DNA of 64,000 nucleotides from Psychromonas arctica DSM 14288 (GTDB lineage: Bacteria > Pseudomonadota > Gammaproteobacteria > Enterobacterales > Psychromonadaceae): contig NZ_AXWP01000008.1 of the NCBI RefSeq assembly GCF_000482725.1, forward strand, positions 215,602 through 279,601, given 5' to 3'. Shown piece by piece: positions 55,890 to 64,000 of the stretch. The notes beneath the pieces are model-generated. The model had not been told where the DNA came from and made no database searches. It saw nothing but the letters and a program-made list of their open reading frames with translations. The first letter of the stretch is position 1. The number at the start of each line of letters is the position of its first letter. A program made the translations under genes and the position numbers.

Positions 55890-58550
55890 ATGACTGACAT
55901 CCTAAAAGATATTGATGCGCAAGAAACTTCTGAATGGCTTGAAGCATTAGCAACCATTCTTGAAGATGAGGGCTCAGAACGTGCTCAATTTATTCTTGAG
56001 CAAGTGATGGATAAAGCACGTAAAGAAGGTGTTAATTTGCCACACGGCATCAACACTAATTATGTGAATACTATCCCATCTGACCAACAACCTGCTTACC
56101 CAGGAGATCTAAAAATAGAACAACGTATTCGTTCAATCATTCGCTGGAACGCGATCATGATTGTTATGCGTGCTTCTAAAAAAGACTTAGATCTTGGTGG
56201 ACACATGGCTTCTTATCAGTCAGCTGCTGCATTTTACGAAGTATGTTTTAACCACTTTTTCCGTGCACCAAATGAAACAGATGGCGGTGATTTAGTTTAT
56301 TACCAAGGTCATATTTCTCCTGGTATTTATGCACGTGCATTTCTTGAAGGTCGTCTAACTGCTGAACAGTTAGATAACTTCCGTCAAGAAGTAGATGGTA
56401 AAGGTTTACCTTCTTACCCGCACCCAAAACTACTTCCTGAATTTTGGCAGTTCCCAACGGTATCGATGGGTCTTGGTCCGATTGCAGCTATCTACCAAGC
56501 GCGTTTCTTAAAATACCTTGACGGTCGTGGTTTAAAACCGACGTCTGCACAACGTGTTTATGCGTTCTTAGGTGATGGTGAAATGGATGAGCCAGAATCT
56601 CGTGGTTCACTATCATTTGCTTCTCGTGAAAAATTAGATAACTTATGTTTCTTAATTAACTGTAACTTACAACGTTTAGATGGCCCTGTAATGGGTAACG
56701 GTAGTATCATTCAAGAGCTAGAAGGCCTATTTACAGGTGCTGGTTGGAATGTTGTTAAAGTTATTTGGGGCGGTAACTGGGATGCCTTAATTGCTAAGGA
56801 TACGTCTGGTAAATTATTACAATTAATGGAAGAAACTGTTGATGGTGATTACCAAACATTTAAATCTAAAGATGGTGCTTATGTTCGTGAGCATTTCTTC
56901 GGTAAATACCCTGAAACGGCTGCACTAGTTGCAGATATGACTGACAAAGAAATCTTCGCACTTAAACGTGGTGGTCATGATTCATCTAAACTGTACGCTG
57001 CATTTAAAAACGCAGAAGATACAGCGGGTAAACCAACAGTAATTTTAGCTAAAACAGTTAAAGGTTACGGTATGGGCGCAGCGGCTGAGGGCAAAAATAT
57101 TGCTCACGGCGTGAAGAAAATGACTGAAGAGCACATCGAAACGTTACGTGATCGTTTAGGTCTACAAGACTTATTAAGTGATGAGCAAGCGGCAACACTA
57201 CCTTACTTAACACTTGAAGAAGGCTCTGAAGAGTACAACTACTTACACGGTAAACGTGAAGCATTATTAGGTTACACACCTAAGCGTCTTCCTAAGTTTA
57301 CTGAAAAACTAGCTGTGCCTGAATTAGATAAATTCTCTGCATTATTAGGTGAGCAAAAACGTGAAATTTCAACAACAATGGCTTACGTACGTATCCTAAA
57401 TGTGTTGTTGAAAGATAAAGGTATTGGTAAAAACATCGTACCAATCATTGCCGATGAAGCACGTACATTTGGTATGGAAGGTCTATTCCGTCAAGTTGGT
57501 ATTTACAACCCACACGGTCAAGAATACACACCAGAAGATCGTGGCGTCGTTTCTTACTACAAAGAAGCAACATCTGGTCAAGTATTACAAGAAGGTATCA
57601 ATGAACTTGGTTCTATGTCTTCTTGGGTTGCTGCTGCAACGTCATACAGTACTAATGACTTACCAATGATTCCATTCTACATCTACTACTCTATGTTTGG
57701 TTTCCAACGTATTGGTGATATGGCATGGATGGCAGGTGATCAACAAGCACGTGGTTTCTTATTAGGTGCTACTGCTGGTCGTACTACGCTAAATGGTGAA
57801 GGTCTACAGCATGAAGATGGCCACAGTCACATTCAAGCAAATACTATCCCTAACTGTATCTCATATGACCCAACATTTGCTTACGAGCTAGCAGTTATCG
57901 TTCAAAACGGTATTGAGCGTATGTACGGTGAGAAACAAGAAAATGTTTTCTATTACTTAACAGTAATGAATGAAAACTATGCAATGCCAGCAATGCCTGA
58001 AGGGGCTGAAGAAGGTATCCGTAAAGGTATTTACAAGTTTGCTTCATTGCCTGGTAAGAGCAAAGTACAACTACTAAGTTCAGGTACCATCATGAACGAA
58101 GTACGTGCTGCTGCAACTATTCTAAGTGAAGAGTATGGCGTTGCTTCTGATATCTTCTCTGTGACTTCATTCAATGAATTAACACGTGACGGTCAAGACG
58201 TTGAACGTTTTAACATGTTAAATCCTGAAGCTGAGCAAAAAGTACCTTACATCACATCTGTATTAGGTGATGAACCAACGATTGCTGCAACGGATTACAT
58301 GAAGAACTATGCAGAGCAAGTACGTGCATTTATCCCTGCTGATTCATACAAAGTACTAGGTACTGATGGTTTCGGCCGTAGTGATAGCCGTGAAAACTTA
58401 CGTCGTCACTTTGAAGTTAATGCCGGTTACGTTGTTGTAGCTGCGTTAACTGAGTTAGCAAAACGTGGTGATGTTGAGCGTAAAGTCGTTACTGAAGCGA
58501 TTGCTAAGTTTGATATCGATGTAAACAAAATCAACCCATTATTTGCATAA
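55890..58550 (+). CDS. aceE: Pyruvate dehydrogenase E1 component
   Basis: AceE is the thiamine-diphosphate enzyme that decarboxylates pyruvate and transfers the acetyl group to the lipoyl arms of AceF. The homodimeric-type protein of 886 residues (E. coli 887) has YQGHISPGIYARAFLEGRL, the ThDP/Mg motif FLGDGEMDEPESRGSL (residue about 228 on) ending in NCNLQRLDGPV, the SGQVLQEGINELGSMSSW segment and the C-terminal DSRENLRRHFEVNAGYVVVA. AGAAGGAAAG is the ribosome binding site. A hairpin separates it from aceF. Confidence 0.98.
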   Translation: MTDILKDIDAQETSEWLEALATILEDEGSERAQFILEQVMDKARKEGVNLPHGINTNYVNTIPSDQQPAYPGDLKIEQRIRSIIRWNAIMIVMRASKKDLDLGGHMASYQSAAAFYEVCFNHFFRAPNETDGGDLVYYQGHISPGIYARAFLEGRLTAEQLDNFRQEVDGKGLPSYPHPKLLPEFWQFPTVSMGLGPIAAIYQARFLKYLDGRGLKPTSAQRVYAFLGDGEMDEPESRGSLSFASREKLDNLCFLINCNLQRLDGPVMGNGSIIQELEGLFTGAGWNVVKVIWGGNWDALIAKDTSGKLLQLMEETVDGDYQTFKSKDGAYVREHFFGKYPETAALVADMTDKEIFALKRGGHDSSKLYAAFKNAEDTAGKPTVILAKTVKGYGMGAAAEGKNIAHGVKKMTEEHIETLRDRLGLQDLLSDEQAATLPYLTLEEGSEEYNYLHGKREALLGYTPKRLPKFTEKLAVPELDKFSALLGEQKREISTTMAYVRILNVLLKDKGIGKNIVPIIADEARTFGMEGLFRQVGIYNPHGQEYTPEDRGVVSYYKEATSGQVLQEGINELGSMSSWVAAATSYSTNDLPMIPFYIYYSMFGFQRIGDMAWMAGDQQARGFLLGATAGRTTLNGEGLQHEDGHSHIQANTIPNCISYDPTFAYELAVIVQNGIERMYGEKQENVFYYLTVMNENYAMPAMPEGAEEGIRKGIYKFASLPGKSKVQLLSSGTIMNEVRAAATILSEEYGVASDIFSVTSFNELTRDGQDVERFNMLNPEAEQKVPYITSVLGDEPTIAATDYMKNYAEQVRAFIPADSYKVLGTDGFGRSDSRENLRRHFEVNAGYVVVAALTELAKRGDVERKVVTEAIAKFDIDVNKINPLFA

Positions 58551-58552
58551 AT

Positions 58553-58589
58553 CAGTCTCGGTGTTAGTCAAACCTAACACCGACTTTTA
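58553..58589 (+). terminator. Hairpin between aceE and aceF
   Basis: AGTCTCGGTGTTAG and CTAACACCGACT pair with a single bulge around a six-base loop, followed by TTTTATT. It starts two bases after the aceE stop and may act as an attenuator or a stabilising mRNA end. Confidence 0.75.
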
Positions 58590-58607
58590 TTGATTAGGAA
58601 AATTATT

Positions 58608-60176
58608 ATGTCTGAATTAAAAGAATTTTTACTACCTGATATTGGTGCTGACGCGGCTGATATTACTGATATCTTAGTTGCAGTTGGCGACACCATTGCT
58701 GAAGACCAAGATGTATTAACGATTGAAGGCGATAAAGCGTCAATGGACGTACCTTCATCAGTTGCTGGTGTAGTTAAAGAAATTAAAGTAAACGTTGGTG
58801 ACAGCGTTTCTGAAGGTAACCTAGTGTTAATCGTTGAAGTTGCTGGTTCTGCAGCTGCTGAAGTACCTGCGGCCGCTGAAACTCCAGCACCCGCGGAAGA
58901 AGCTGCACCTGCAGCAGCTACTGCTGTTAAAGAATTATGTGTTCCTGATATCGGTGGTGATGAAGTTGAGGTGACTGATATCCTTGTTGCTGTTGGCGAT
59001 ACGATCACTGAAGACCAAGATGTTATTACTGTTGAAGGTGATAAAGCATCAATGGACGTTCCTGCGCCATTTGGTGGTGTAGTAAAAGAAATTAAAATCG
59101 CAACGGGTGATAAAGTATCTGAAGGGTCTTTAATTCTATTAATTGAAGCTGAAGGCGATGCGCCTGCTGCGACACCAGCTACTGCCTCTGCACCAGTTGA
59201 AGCGCCTAAAGCTGCGGCTCCAGCTACTCCTGCAAAAGTTGAAGTTGCACCTGTTAGTGCTGCGATCAAGGCTTCTCCATCGGTACGCCGTATTGCACGT
59301 GAGTTCGATTTAGACTTAAATGCAATCGCTGCTTCTGGCCCTAAAGGCCGTACAACTAAAGAAGACGTACAAAAATTCGTTAAAGCACAATTACAAGCTG
59401 CTAAAAACGGTGGCGGTGCTGGCGCTGGTGGTTTAGCTGTTGCTGCTTCACCTAAAGTAGATTTTGCTAAATTTGGTGAAGTGGAAGTTAAAGAACTTTC
59501 TCGTATCCAAAAAATATCTGGTCCTGCTCTACATCGTAACTGGGTAACTATTCCACATGTTACACAGTTTGATGAAGCTGATATCACAGATTTAGAAGTG
59601 TTCCGTAAAGAGCAAAATGCAATTGCTGCAAAACAAGATCTTGGCGTTAAAATTAGCCCATTAGTATTCATGATGAAAGCAGTCGCTAAAGCGTTAGCGT
59701 TATACCCTAACTTTAACTCTTCTTTATCTGAAGATGGTCAAAGCTTGATCCTTAAAAAATATTACAACATTGGTATTGCAGTAGACACGCCAAATGGTCT
59801 AGTTGTACCGGTTGTTAAAGATGTATTAAACAAAGGTATTTACGACATTTGTCGTGAAATTGGTGAGATTTCTAAGAAAGCACGTGCAGGTAAATTAACA
59901 TCTAAAGATATGCAAGGTGGTAGCATGACTATCTCTAGCCTTGGCGGTATCGGTGGTACGCAATTTACACCTATTGTTAATGCACCTGAAGTGGCTATTT
60001 TAGGTGTTTCTAAATCTGCTATGAAACCACTGTGGAATGGTAAAGAGTTTGAACCTCGTTTAATGGTTCCACTTGCGCTTTCTTATGACCATCGTGTAAT
60101 TGATGGTGCTGACGGTGCACGCTTTATTACTGCTGTTAACAACTACTTATCTGATCTACGTACCCTGATCTTATAA
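58608..60176 (+). CDS. aceF: Dihydrolipoyllysine-residue acetyltransferase (E2)
   Basis: AceF forms the core of the pyruvate dehydrogenase complex and carries acetyl groups to CoA. The start is ATG at 58608 ([13 protein letters not shown]) with TTAGGAAAA before it. The 522-residue protein has two lipoyl domains with lipoylated lysines at 43 and 146 (both in EGDKASMDV), Ala/Pro-rich linkers, an E1/E3-binding domain (about 222-260, [19 protein letters not shown]) and the catalytic domain ending with His495 and Asp499 in [14 protein letters not shown]. coli has three lipoyl domains and 630 residues; one domain fewer explains the length. Confidence 0.97.
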   Translation: MSELKEFLLPDIGADAADITDILVAVGDTIAEDQDVLTIEGDKASMDVPSSVAGVVKEIKVNVGDSVSEGNLVLIVEVAGSAAAEVPAAAETPAPAEEAAPAAATAVKELCVPDIGGDEVEVTDILVAVGDTITEDQDVITVEGDKASMDVPAPFGGVVKEIKIATGDKVSEGSLILLIEAEGDAPAATPATASAPVEAPKAAAPATPAKVEVAPVSAAIKASPSVRRIAREFDLDLNAIAASGPKGRTTKEDVQKFVKAQLQAAKNGGGAGAGGLAVAASPKVDFAKFGEVEVKELSRIQKISGPALHRNWVTIPHVTQFDEADITDLEVFRKEQNAIAAKQDLGVKISPLVFMMKAVAKALALYPNFNSSLSEDGQSLILKKYYNIGIAVDTPNGLVVPVVKDVLNKGIYDICREIGEISKKARAGKLTSKDMQGGSMTISSLGGIGGTQFTPIVNAPEVAILGVSKSAMKPLWNGKEFEPRLMVPLALSYDHRVIDGADGARFITAVNNYLSDLRTLIL

Positions 60177-60189
60177 TCTTTGTTAACTA

Positions 60190-60209
60190 GGTCGGCATTT
60201 GTGCCGACC
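60190..60209 (+). terminator. Hairpin between aceF and lpdA
   Basis: GGTCGGCA and TGCCGACC pair around a four-base loop. It is followed by ATTCATTTTAC, a weak T-run. Partial termination or mRNA processing between E2 and E3 genes is possible. Confidence 0.65.
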
Positions 60210-60282
60210 ATTCATTTTACATTCATATAACATTTGAATAGACTATAAACCCTATTTTGAGTGTTCGTTTATTGAGGTCAAC

Positions 60283-61713
60283 ATGAGTAAAGAAATTAAA
60301 GCACAAGTTGTTGTATTAGGTTCTGGCCCTGCGGGATACTCTGCAGCATTCCGTGCCGCAGATCTAGGTCTAGAAACTGTATTAATAGAAAAATATGAAA
60401 CGCTTGGCGGTGTTTGTTTAAACGTTGGTTGTATTCCTTCTAAAGCATTACTACATGTGTCTAAAGTAATTGAAGAAGCAAAAGCATTATCTGAACATGG
60501 TGTACTATTTGGTGAACCATCAACAGATATCGATAAAATTCGAATTTGGAAAGAAAAAGTAGTTTCACAGCTAACTGGCGGCCTACAAGGCATGGCTAAA
60601 ATGCGTAAAGTAACCACGGTTAACGGTTGGGGACGCTTTACTGGCGCGAATACTATCGAAGCTACAAACCGTGAAGGTGAAGTAACAACAATCACTTTTG
60701 ATAACGCAATTATTGCTGCTGGTTCTCGCCCTGTTAAACTTCCGTTTATTCCACATGATGACCCACGTGTTTGGGATTCTACTGATGCATTAGAGCTTAA
60801 ATCAGTACCAAAACGTTTACTTATTTTAGGCGGTGGTATCATCGGTCTTGAAATGGGGACTGTTTACAAATCATTAGGTTCAGACGTTGATGTTGTTGAA
60901 TTTGCAGACCAATTAGTACCTGCTGCCGATAAAGATATTGTGCAAGTTTATACTAAGAAAGTTAAAAATAAATTCAATATTATGCTTTCAACTAAAGTAA
61001 CTGCTGTTGATGCAAAAGAAGATGCGTTATACGTTTCTTTTGAAGGTAAAAAAGCTCCTGCTGAAGCAAAACCTTATGATGCTGTATTAGTCGCTGTGGG
61101 GCGTGTACCTAATGGTCTTACTGTTGATGCTGAAAAAGCTGGCATTAAAGTGACAGAGCGTGGTTTTATTGAAGTTGATAAGCAAATGCGTACTAATGTA
61201 GCGCATATCCACGCTATCGGTGATATTGTTGGTCAACCAATGTTGGCTCATAAAGGTGTGCATGAAGGTCATGTTGCTGCTGAAGTTATTGCTGGCAAAA
61301 AACATTACTTTGATCCTAAAACAATTCCTTCAATTGCCTACACAGAGCCTGAAATGGCATGGGTTGGTGTTACTGAAAAAGAAGCAAAAGAGCAAGGTCT
61401 TAACTACGAAAAATCAGTATTTCCTTGGGCGGCTTCAGGTCGTGCAATCGCATCTGATTGTTCAGATGGTATGACTAAGCTTATCTTTGATAAAGATACG
61501 CACCGTATTATTGGTGGTTCTGTTGTTGGTACTAATGCTGGTGAATTACTAGGTGAAATTGGCCTAGCAATTGAAATGGGTTGTGATGCTGAAGATATTG
61601 CATTAACAATTCATGCACATCCAACATTACATGAATCAGTTGGTTTAGCAGCAGAAATTTATGAAGGTTCAATTACTGACCTTCCAAATGCTAAAGCAGT
61701 AAAACGTAAATAA
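60283..61713 (+). CDS. lpdA: Dihydrolipoamide dehydrogenase (E3)
   Basis: Lpd reoxidises dihydrolipoamide with NAD and serves pyruvate and 2-oxoglutarate dehydrogenases. The 476-residue flavoprotein has the FAD motif VVLGSGPAGYSAAFRAA, the redox disulphide Cys45/Cys50 in GGVCLNVGCIPSK, the NAD motif LILGGGIIGLEMGTVY, the second FAD motif AIGDIVGQPMLAHKG and the C-terminal catalytic His-Glu in HAHPTLHESV. Spacing of 106 bp and a hairpin from aceF leave room for its own promoter. A strong terminator follows. Confidence 0.98.
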   Translation: MSKEIKAQVVVLGSGPAGYSAAFRAADLGLETVLIEKYETLGGVCLNVGCIPSKALLHVSKVIEEAKALSEHGVLFGEPSTDIDKIRIWKEKVVSQLTGGLQGMAKMRKVTTVNGWGRFTGANTIEATNREGEVTTITFDNAIIAAGSRPVKLPFIPHDDPRVWDSTDALELKSVPKRLLILGGGIIGLEMGTVYKSLGSDVDVVEFADQLVPAADKDIVQVYTKKVKNKFNIMLSTKVTAVDAKEDALYVSFEGKKAPAEAKPYDAVLVAVGRVPNGLTVDAEKAGIKVTERGFIEVDKQMRTNVAHIHAIGDIVGQPMLAHKGVHEGHVAAEVIAGKKHYFDPKTIPSIAYTEPEMAWVGVTEKEAKEQGLNYEKSVFPWAASGRAIASDCSDGMTKLIFDKDTHRIIGGSVVGTNAGELLGEIGLAIEMGCDAEDIALTIHAHPTLHESVGLAAEIYEGSITDLPNAKAVKRK

Positions 61714-61737
61714 TACTCGTTTTATTTCTAGCATATT

Positions 61738-61774
61738 AAAAAGCTTGTTGCCTTAGGGTAGCAAGCTTTTTTTA
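61738..61774 (+). terminator. Terminator after lpdA
   Basis: AAAAAGCTTGTTGCC and GGTAGCAAGCTTTTTTT pair with a small mismatch around TTAG, ending in seven T. It closes the pdh operon. Confidence 0.92.
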
Positions 61775-62243
61775 TGGGAGAAGGTTTTTCAGCGCTTTAT
61801 ATCATATGGTTTATGCATTCCTGTTTTCATTGATACTGCTTTCATTGGTACAGATAGATGTTGTAGTGATCGATATTGTAATGGCTGATAGTGCCTTGAA
61901 CGAAATATTTCAATAAGTTAGTAAAATCGATTGCTAGAATCAGAAGCTAATAGGCGCAATATAAGCAACCTTCGTAACGGTTTAATACAATGTGGTTAGC
62001 AAGCTTATGATACGGGCTTGGCTTGCATTAACGGGGCTTGAACTGGTGTGGTGATATGGCGGTGGGAAAATATGAACTAAAGCGGAGAGAGTGTTATTAC
62101 TGTTACAAAAAAGGGCTACTTATTATAGTTGATTATAAGATTTCTCTTACTCAACCAAAATAAATAACCCATATCTACTTTAAGTATCTAAGTGACTATT
62201 CAAGTTACTATTCAGTTACTCTATAACACTTAATCTTAATACG
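61775..62243. other. Intergenic region between convergent lpdA and acnB
   Basis: About 470 bp with no coding frame recognised on either strand. Near the acnB end three degenerate repeats of about 12 bp (AAGTGACTATTC, AAGTTACTATTC, AGTTACTCTAT) lie at 62190-62224. I see no clear Rho-independent terminator for acnB. Confidence 0.5.
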
Positions 62244-64000
62244 TTACAACATTCTAACTGCGACAGGTTTACCTGTGTATTTAGTGCTCATCTCTTGAGT
62301 CGGAGGAACAAAGTCAGTCAGGTTAATACCTTCTACTGCTGCTTTGTACTCTTCGATTGAAGGGAAGCGGCCAAGTACAGCTGAAAGCACAACTAAAGGT
62401 GTTGAACCAAGTAATGATTCACCTTTCTTCTCTGCTGAGTCCGCTACTACACGACCTTGGAATAAACGCGTTGAAGTGGCGATAACCGTATCACCAGGTT
62501 CTGCTTTCTCTTGGTTACCCATGCATAAGTTACAACCTGGGCGTTCTAAATACATAATATTTTCGTATTTAGTACGTGCCACACCTTTAGGGTTTACATC
62601 ATCAAACTCGAAACCAGAGTATTTTTGTAAAATTTCCCAGTCACCTTCAGCTTTAAGCTCATCAACAATATTGTACGTTGGTGGTGCAATCACTAAAGGT
62701 GCTTTAAATGATACGCTGCCATTTTGTTTTTCAATATTACGTAACATTTGAGCAATAATTTGCATATCACCTTTATGTACCATGCAAGAACCAACAAATG
62801 CTAGGTCAACAGGTTTAGACTTGTAGAACGAAACAGGACGAATAACATCATGCGTATAACGTTTAGAAACGTCTTCATTATTTACATCAGGGTCAGCAAC
62901 CATCGGCTCGTCGATAGCATCTAAATCAACAATCACTTCAGCGTAGTATTTAGCGTTATCATCTGGTGATAAAGCAGGGTTAGTACCTGATTTTATTTCT
63001 TCGATACGTTTGTCAGCTAAAGCAATTAAACCTTGTAGTGTCTTCGCTTTATTATCCATTCCCTTGTTGATCATTATCTGGATACGGCTTTTAGACAATT
63101 CAAGAGACCCAACTAATGTATCATCCTGAGAAATACAGATAGAAGCTTTCGCTTTCATTTCTGCTGTCCAGTCAGTGAATGTAAATGCTTGGTCAGCTAA
63201 TAACGTACCAATATGCACTTCAATTACACGACCTTGGAAAACGTTATCGCCAAATTGCTTAAGCATTTGAGCTTGTGTTGCATGCACAACATCACGGAAA
63301 TCCATATAAGGTTTCATATCACCTTTAAAGGTAACCTTAACTGATTCTGGAATTGGCATTGTTGCTTCACCTGTTGCAAGTGCTAATGCAACTGTTCCTG
63401 AATCGGCACCGAATGCGACACCTTTAGACATACGGGTATGTGAGTCACCACCAATAATGATTGCTTGATCATCAACAGTAATATCATTCAATACCTTATG
63501 AATAACGTCTGTCATCGCTGGGTATAAACCTTCAGGATCTCGTGCAGTGATCAGACCAAACTTGTTCATGAAACTCATCAACTTGGGAATATTAGCTTGC
63601 GCTTTACTATCCCATACCGATGCCGTGTGACAACCGGATTGGTAAGCGCCGTCAACCGTTGGGGATATAACCATCGCAGCCATAGACTCTAATTCTTGAG
63701 AAGTCATTAAACCCGTTGTGTCTTGAGAACCAACGATATTAACGGTAACACGTACGTCAGAACCTGCGTGCAGATTTGATTCAGAAGCAACACCGACTGC
63801 ATTTTTATTGAATATTTTTTCAACTGCTGTAAGACCTTGGCCTTCATGTGAGATTTCTTTAGATGGTGCATAAACAGGCTGTAATGGAACACCTAAAGTT
63901 TCAGCTGCAAAGTTTTGTAGTTTTTTACCAAAAACGATTGCGTAAGAACCACCGGCTTTCATGAATTCAACTGACTGCGGTGTGAAAGCTGAAGAAACGT
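62244..64000 (-). CDS. acnB: Aconitate hydratase B, C-terminal two thirds (5' end outside window)
   Basis: AcnB is the main TCA cycle aconitase. The frame is open to the right window edge, so translation starts outside; about 584 of the usual 865 residues are visible. Seen are GGSYAIVFGKKLQNFAAETLG, SQDTTGLMTSQELE, IIGGDSHTRMSKGVAFGADSG, the iron-sulphur cysteines (the first in FVGSCMVHKGD, the pair in RPGCNLCMGNQEKAEPGD) and STRLFQGRVVADS. The 4Fe-4S ligand set appears complete. It is on the minus strand, converging on lpdA, whereas in E. coli acnB is co-directional with the pdh operon. Confidence 0.97.
   Translation of the reverse strand, partial: VSSAFTPQSVEFMKAGGSYAIVFGKKLQNFAAETLGVPLQPVYAPSKEISHEGQGLTAVEKIFNKNAVGVASESNLHAGSDVRVTVNIVGSQDTTGLMTSQELESMAAMVISPTVDGAYQSGCHTASVWDSKAQANIPKLMSFMNKFGLITARDPEGLYPAMTDVIHKVLNDITVDDQAIIIGGDSHTRMSKGVAFGADSGTVALALATGEATMPIPESVKVTFKGDMKPYMDFRDVVHATQAQMLKQFGDNVFQGRVIEVHIGTLLADQAFTFTDWTAEMKAKASICISQDDTLVGSLELSKSRIQIMINKGMDNKAKTLQGLIALADKRIEEIKSGTNPALSPDDNAKYYAEVIVDLDAIDEPMVADPDVNNEDVSKRYTHDVIRPVSFYKSKPVDLAFVGSCMVHKGDMQIIAQMLRNIEKQNGSVSFKAPLVIAPPTYNIVDELKAEGDWEILQKYSGFEFDDVNPKGVARTKYENIMYLERPGCNLCMGNQEKAEPGDTVIATSTRLFQGRVVADSAEKKGESLLGSTPLVVLSAVLGRFPSIEEYKAAVEGINLTDFVPPTQEMSTKYTGKPVAVRML

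Noticed and set aside
58574-59671. Long minus-strand open frame (365 codons) antisense to aceF
   Set aside because: It mirrors the Ala/Glu/Pro-rich lipoyl domains and linkers of aceF; the translated product is low-complexity Ser/Thr/Ala and lacks any motif. aceF is unmistakable on the plus strand.
60252-60842. Minus-strand open frame antisense to lpdA
   Set aside because: It lies wholly within the well-conserved FAD domain of lpdA and shows no protein features of its own.

Overview
The window is a low-GC chromosomal segment from a marine gammaproteobacterium of the Alteromonadales/Vibrionales type. A Psychromonas-like organism fits best: the flagellar genes are of the polar Vibrio type (flaG-fliD-flaI-fliS with flrABC), the housekeeping order is gammaproteobacterial, and there are many short repeats. 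The genus is an inference. Almost everything is recognisable housekeeping DNA, and I found no convincing undescribed multi-gene system. The unusual material lies in repeats, regulatory sites, a decayed gene and a few departures from the usual gene order.

Layout. 1-8053: flagellar block with the end of flaG, fliD (cap), a convergent fliS-flaI pair on the minus strand, and the flrA / flrB-flrC regulators; sigma-54 promoters are visible before fliD and flrB. 8117-11872: Fur-box-preceded ferric-iron ABC importer. 12109-15678 (minus strand): glnD and map. 16077-36064: a long plus-strand block rpsB-tsf-pyrH-frr-uppS-cdsA-dxr-rseP-bamA-skp-lpxD-fabZ-lpxA-lpxB-rnhB-dnaE-tilS, covering translation, isoprenoid and phospholipid synthesis, outer-membrane assembly, lipid A synthesis and replication. 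accA, commonly next to dnaE, is absent here.

36050-42068: a GGDEF diguanylate cyclase (minus strand), an 850-bp gap, then frsA-crl-proB-proA. 42069-42441: a MITE-like element and an AAAC microsatellite. 42442-47834: xseA (minus strand), guaB-guaA, ampD. 47835-54544: an accessory interval with a decayed GH32 sucrose hydrolase, glgC with a variable-looking 18-bp repeat tail, an unassigned 157-residue gene and a tripartite tricarboxylate transporter (tctCBA). 54733-61713: pdhR-aceE-aceF-lpdA (pyruvate dehydrogenase), with two PdhR boxes and an FNR-like site before pdhR. 62244-64000: the 3' two thirds of acnB on the minus strand, running off the window edge.

No tRNA, rRNA, CRISPR array, prophage or intact insertion sequence was seen.
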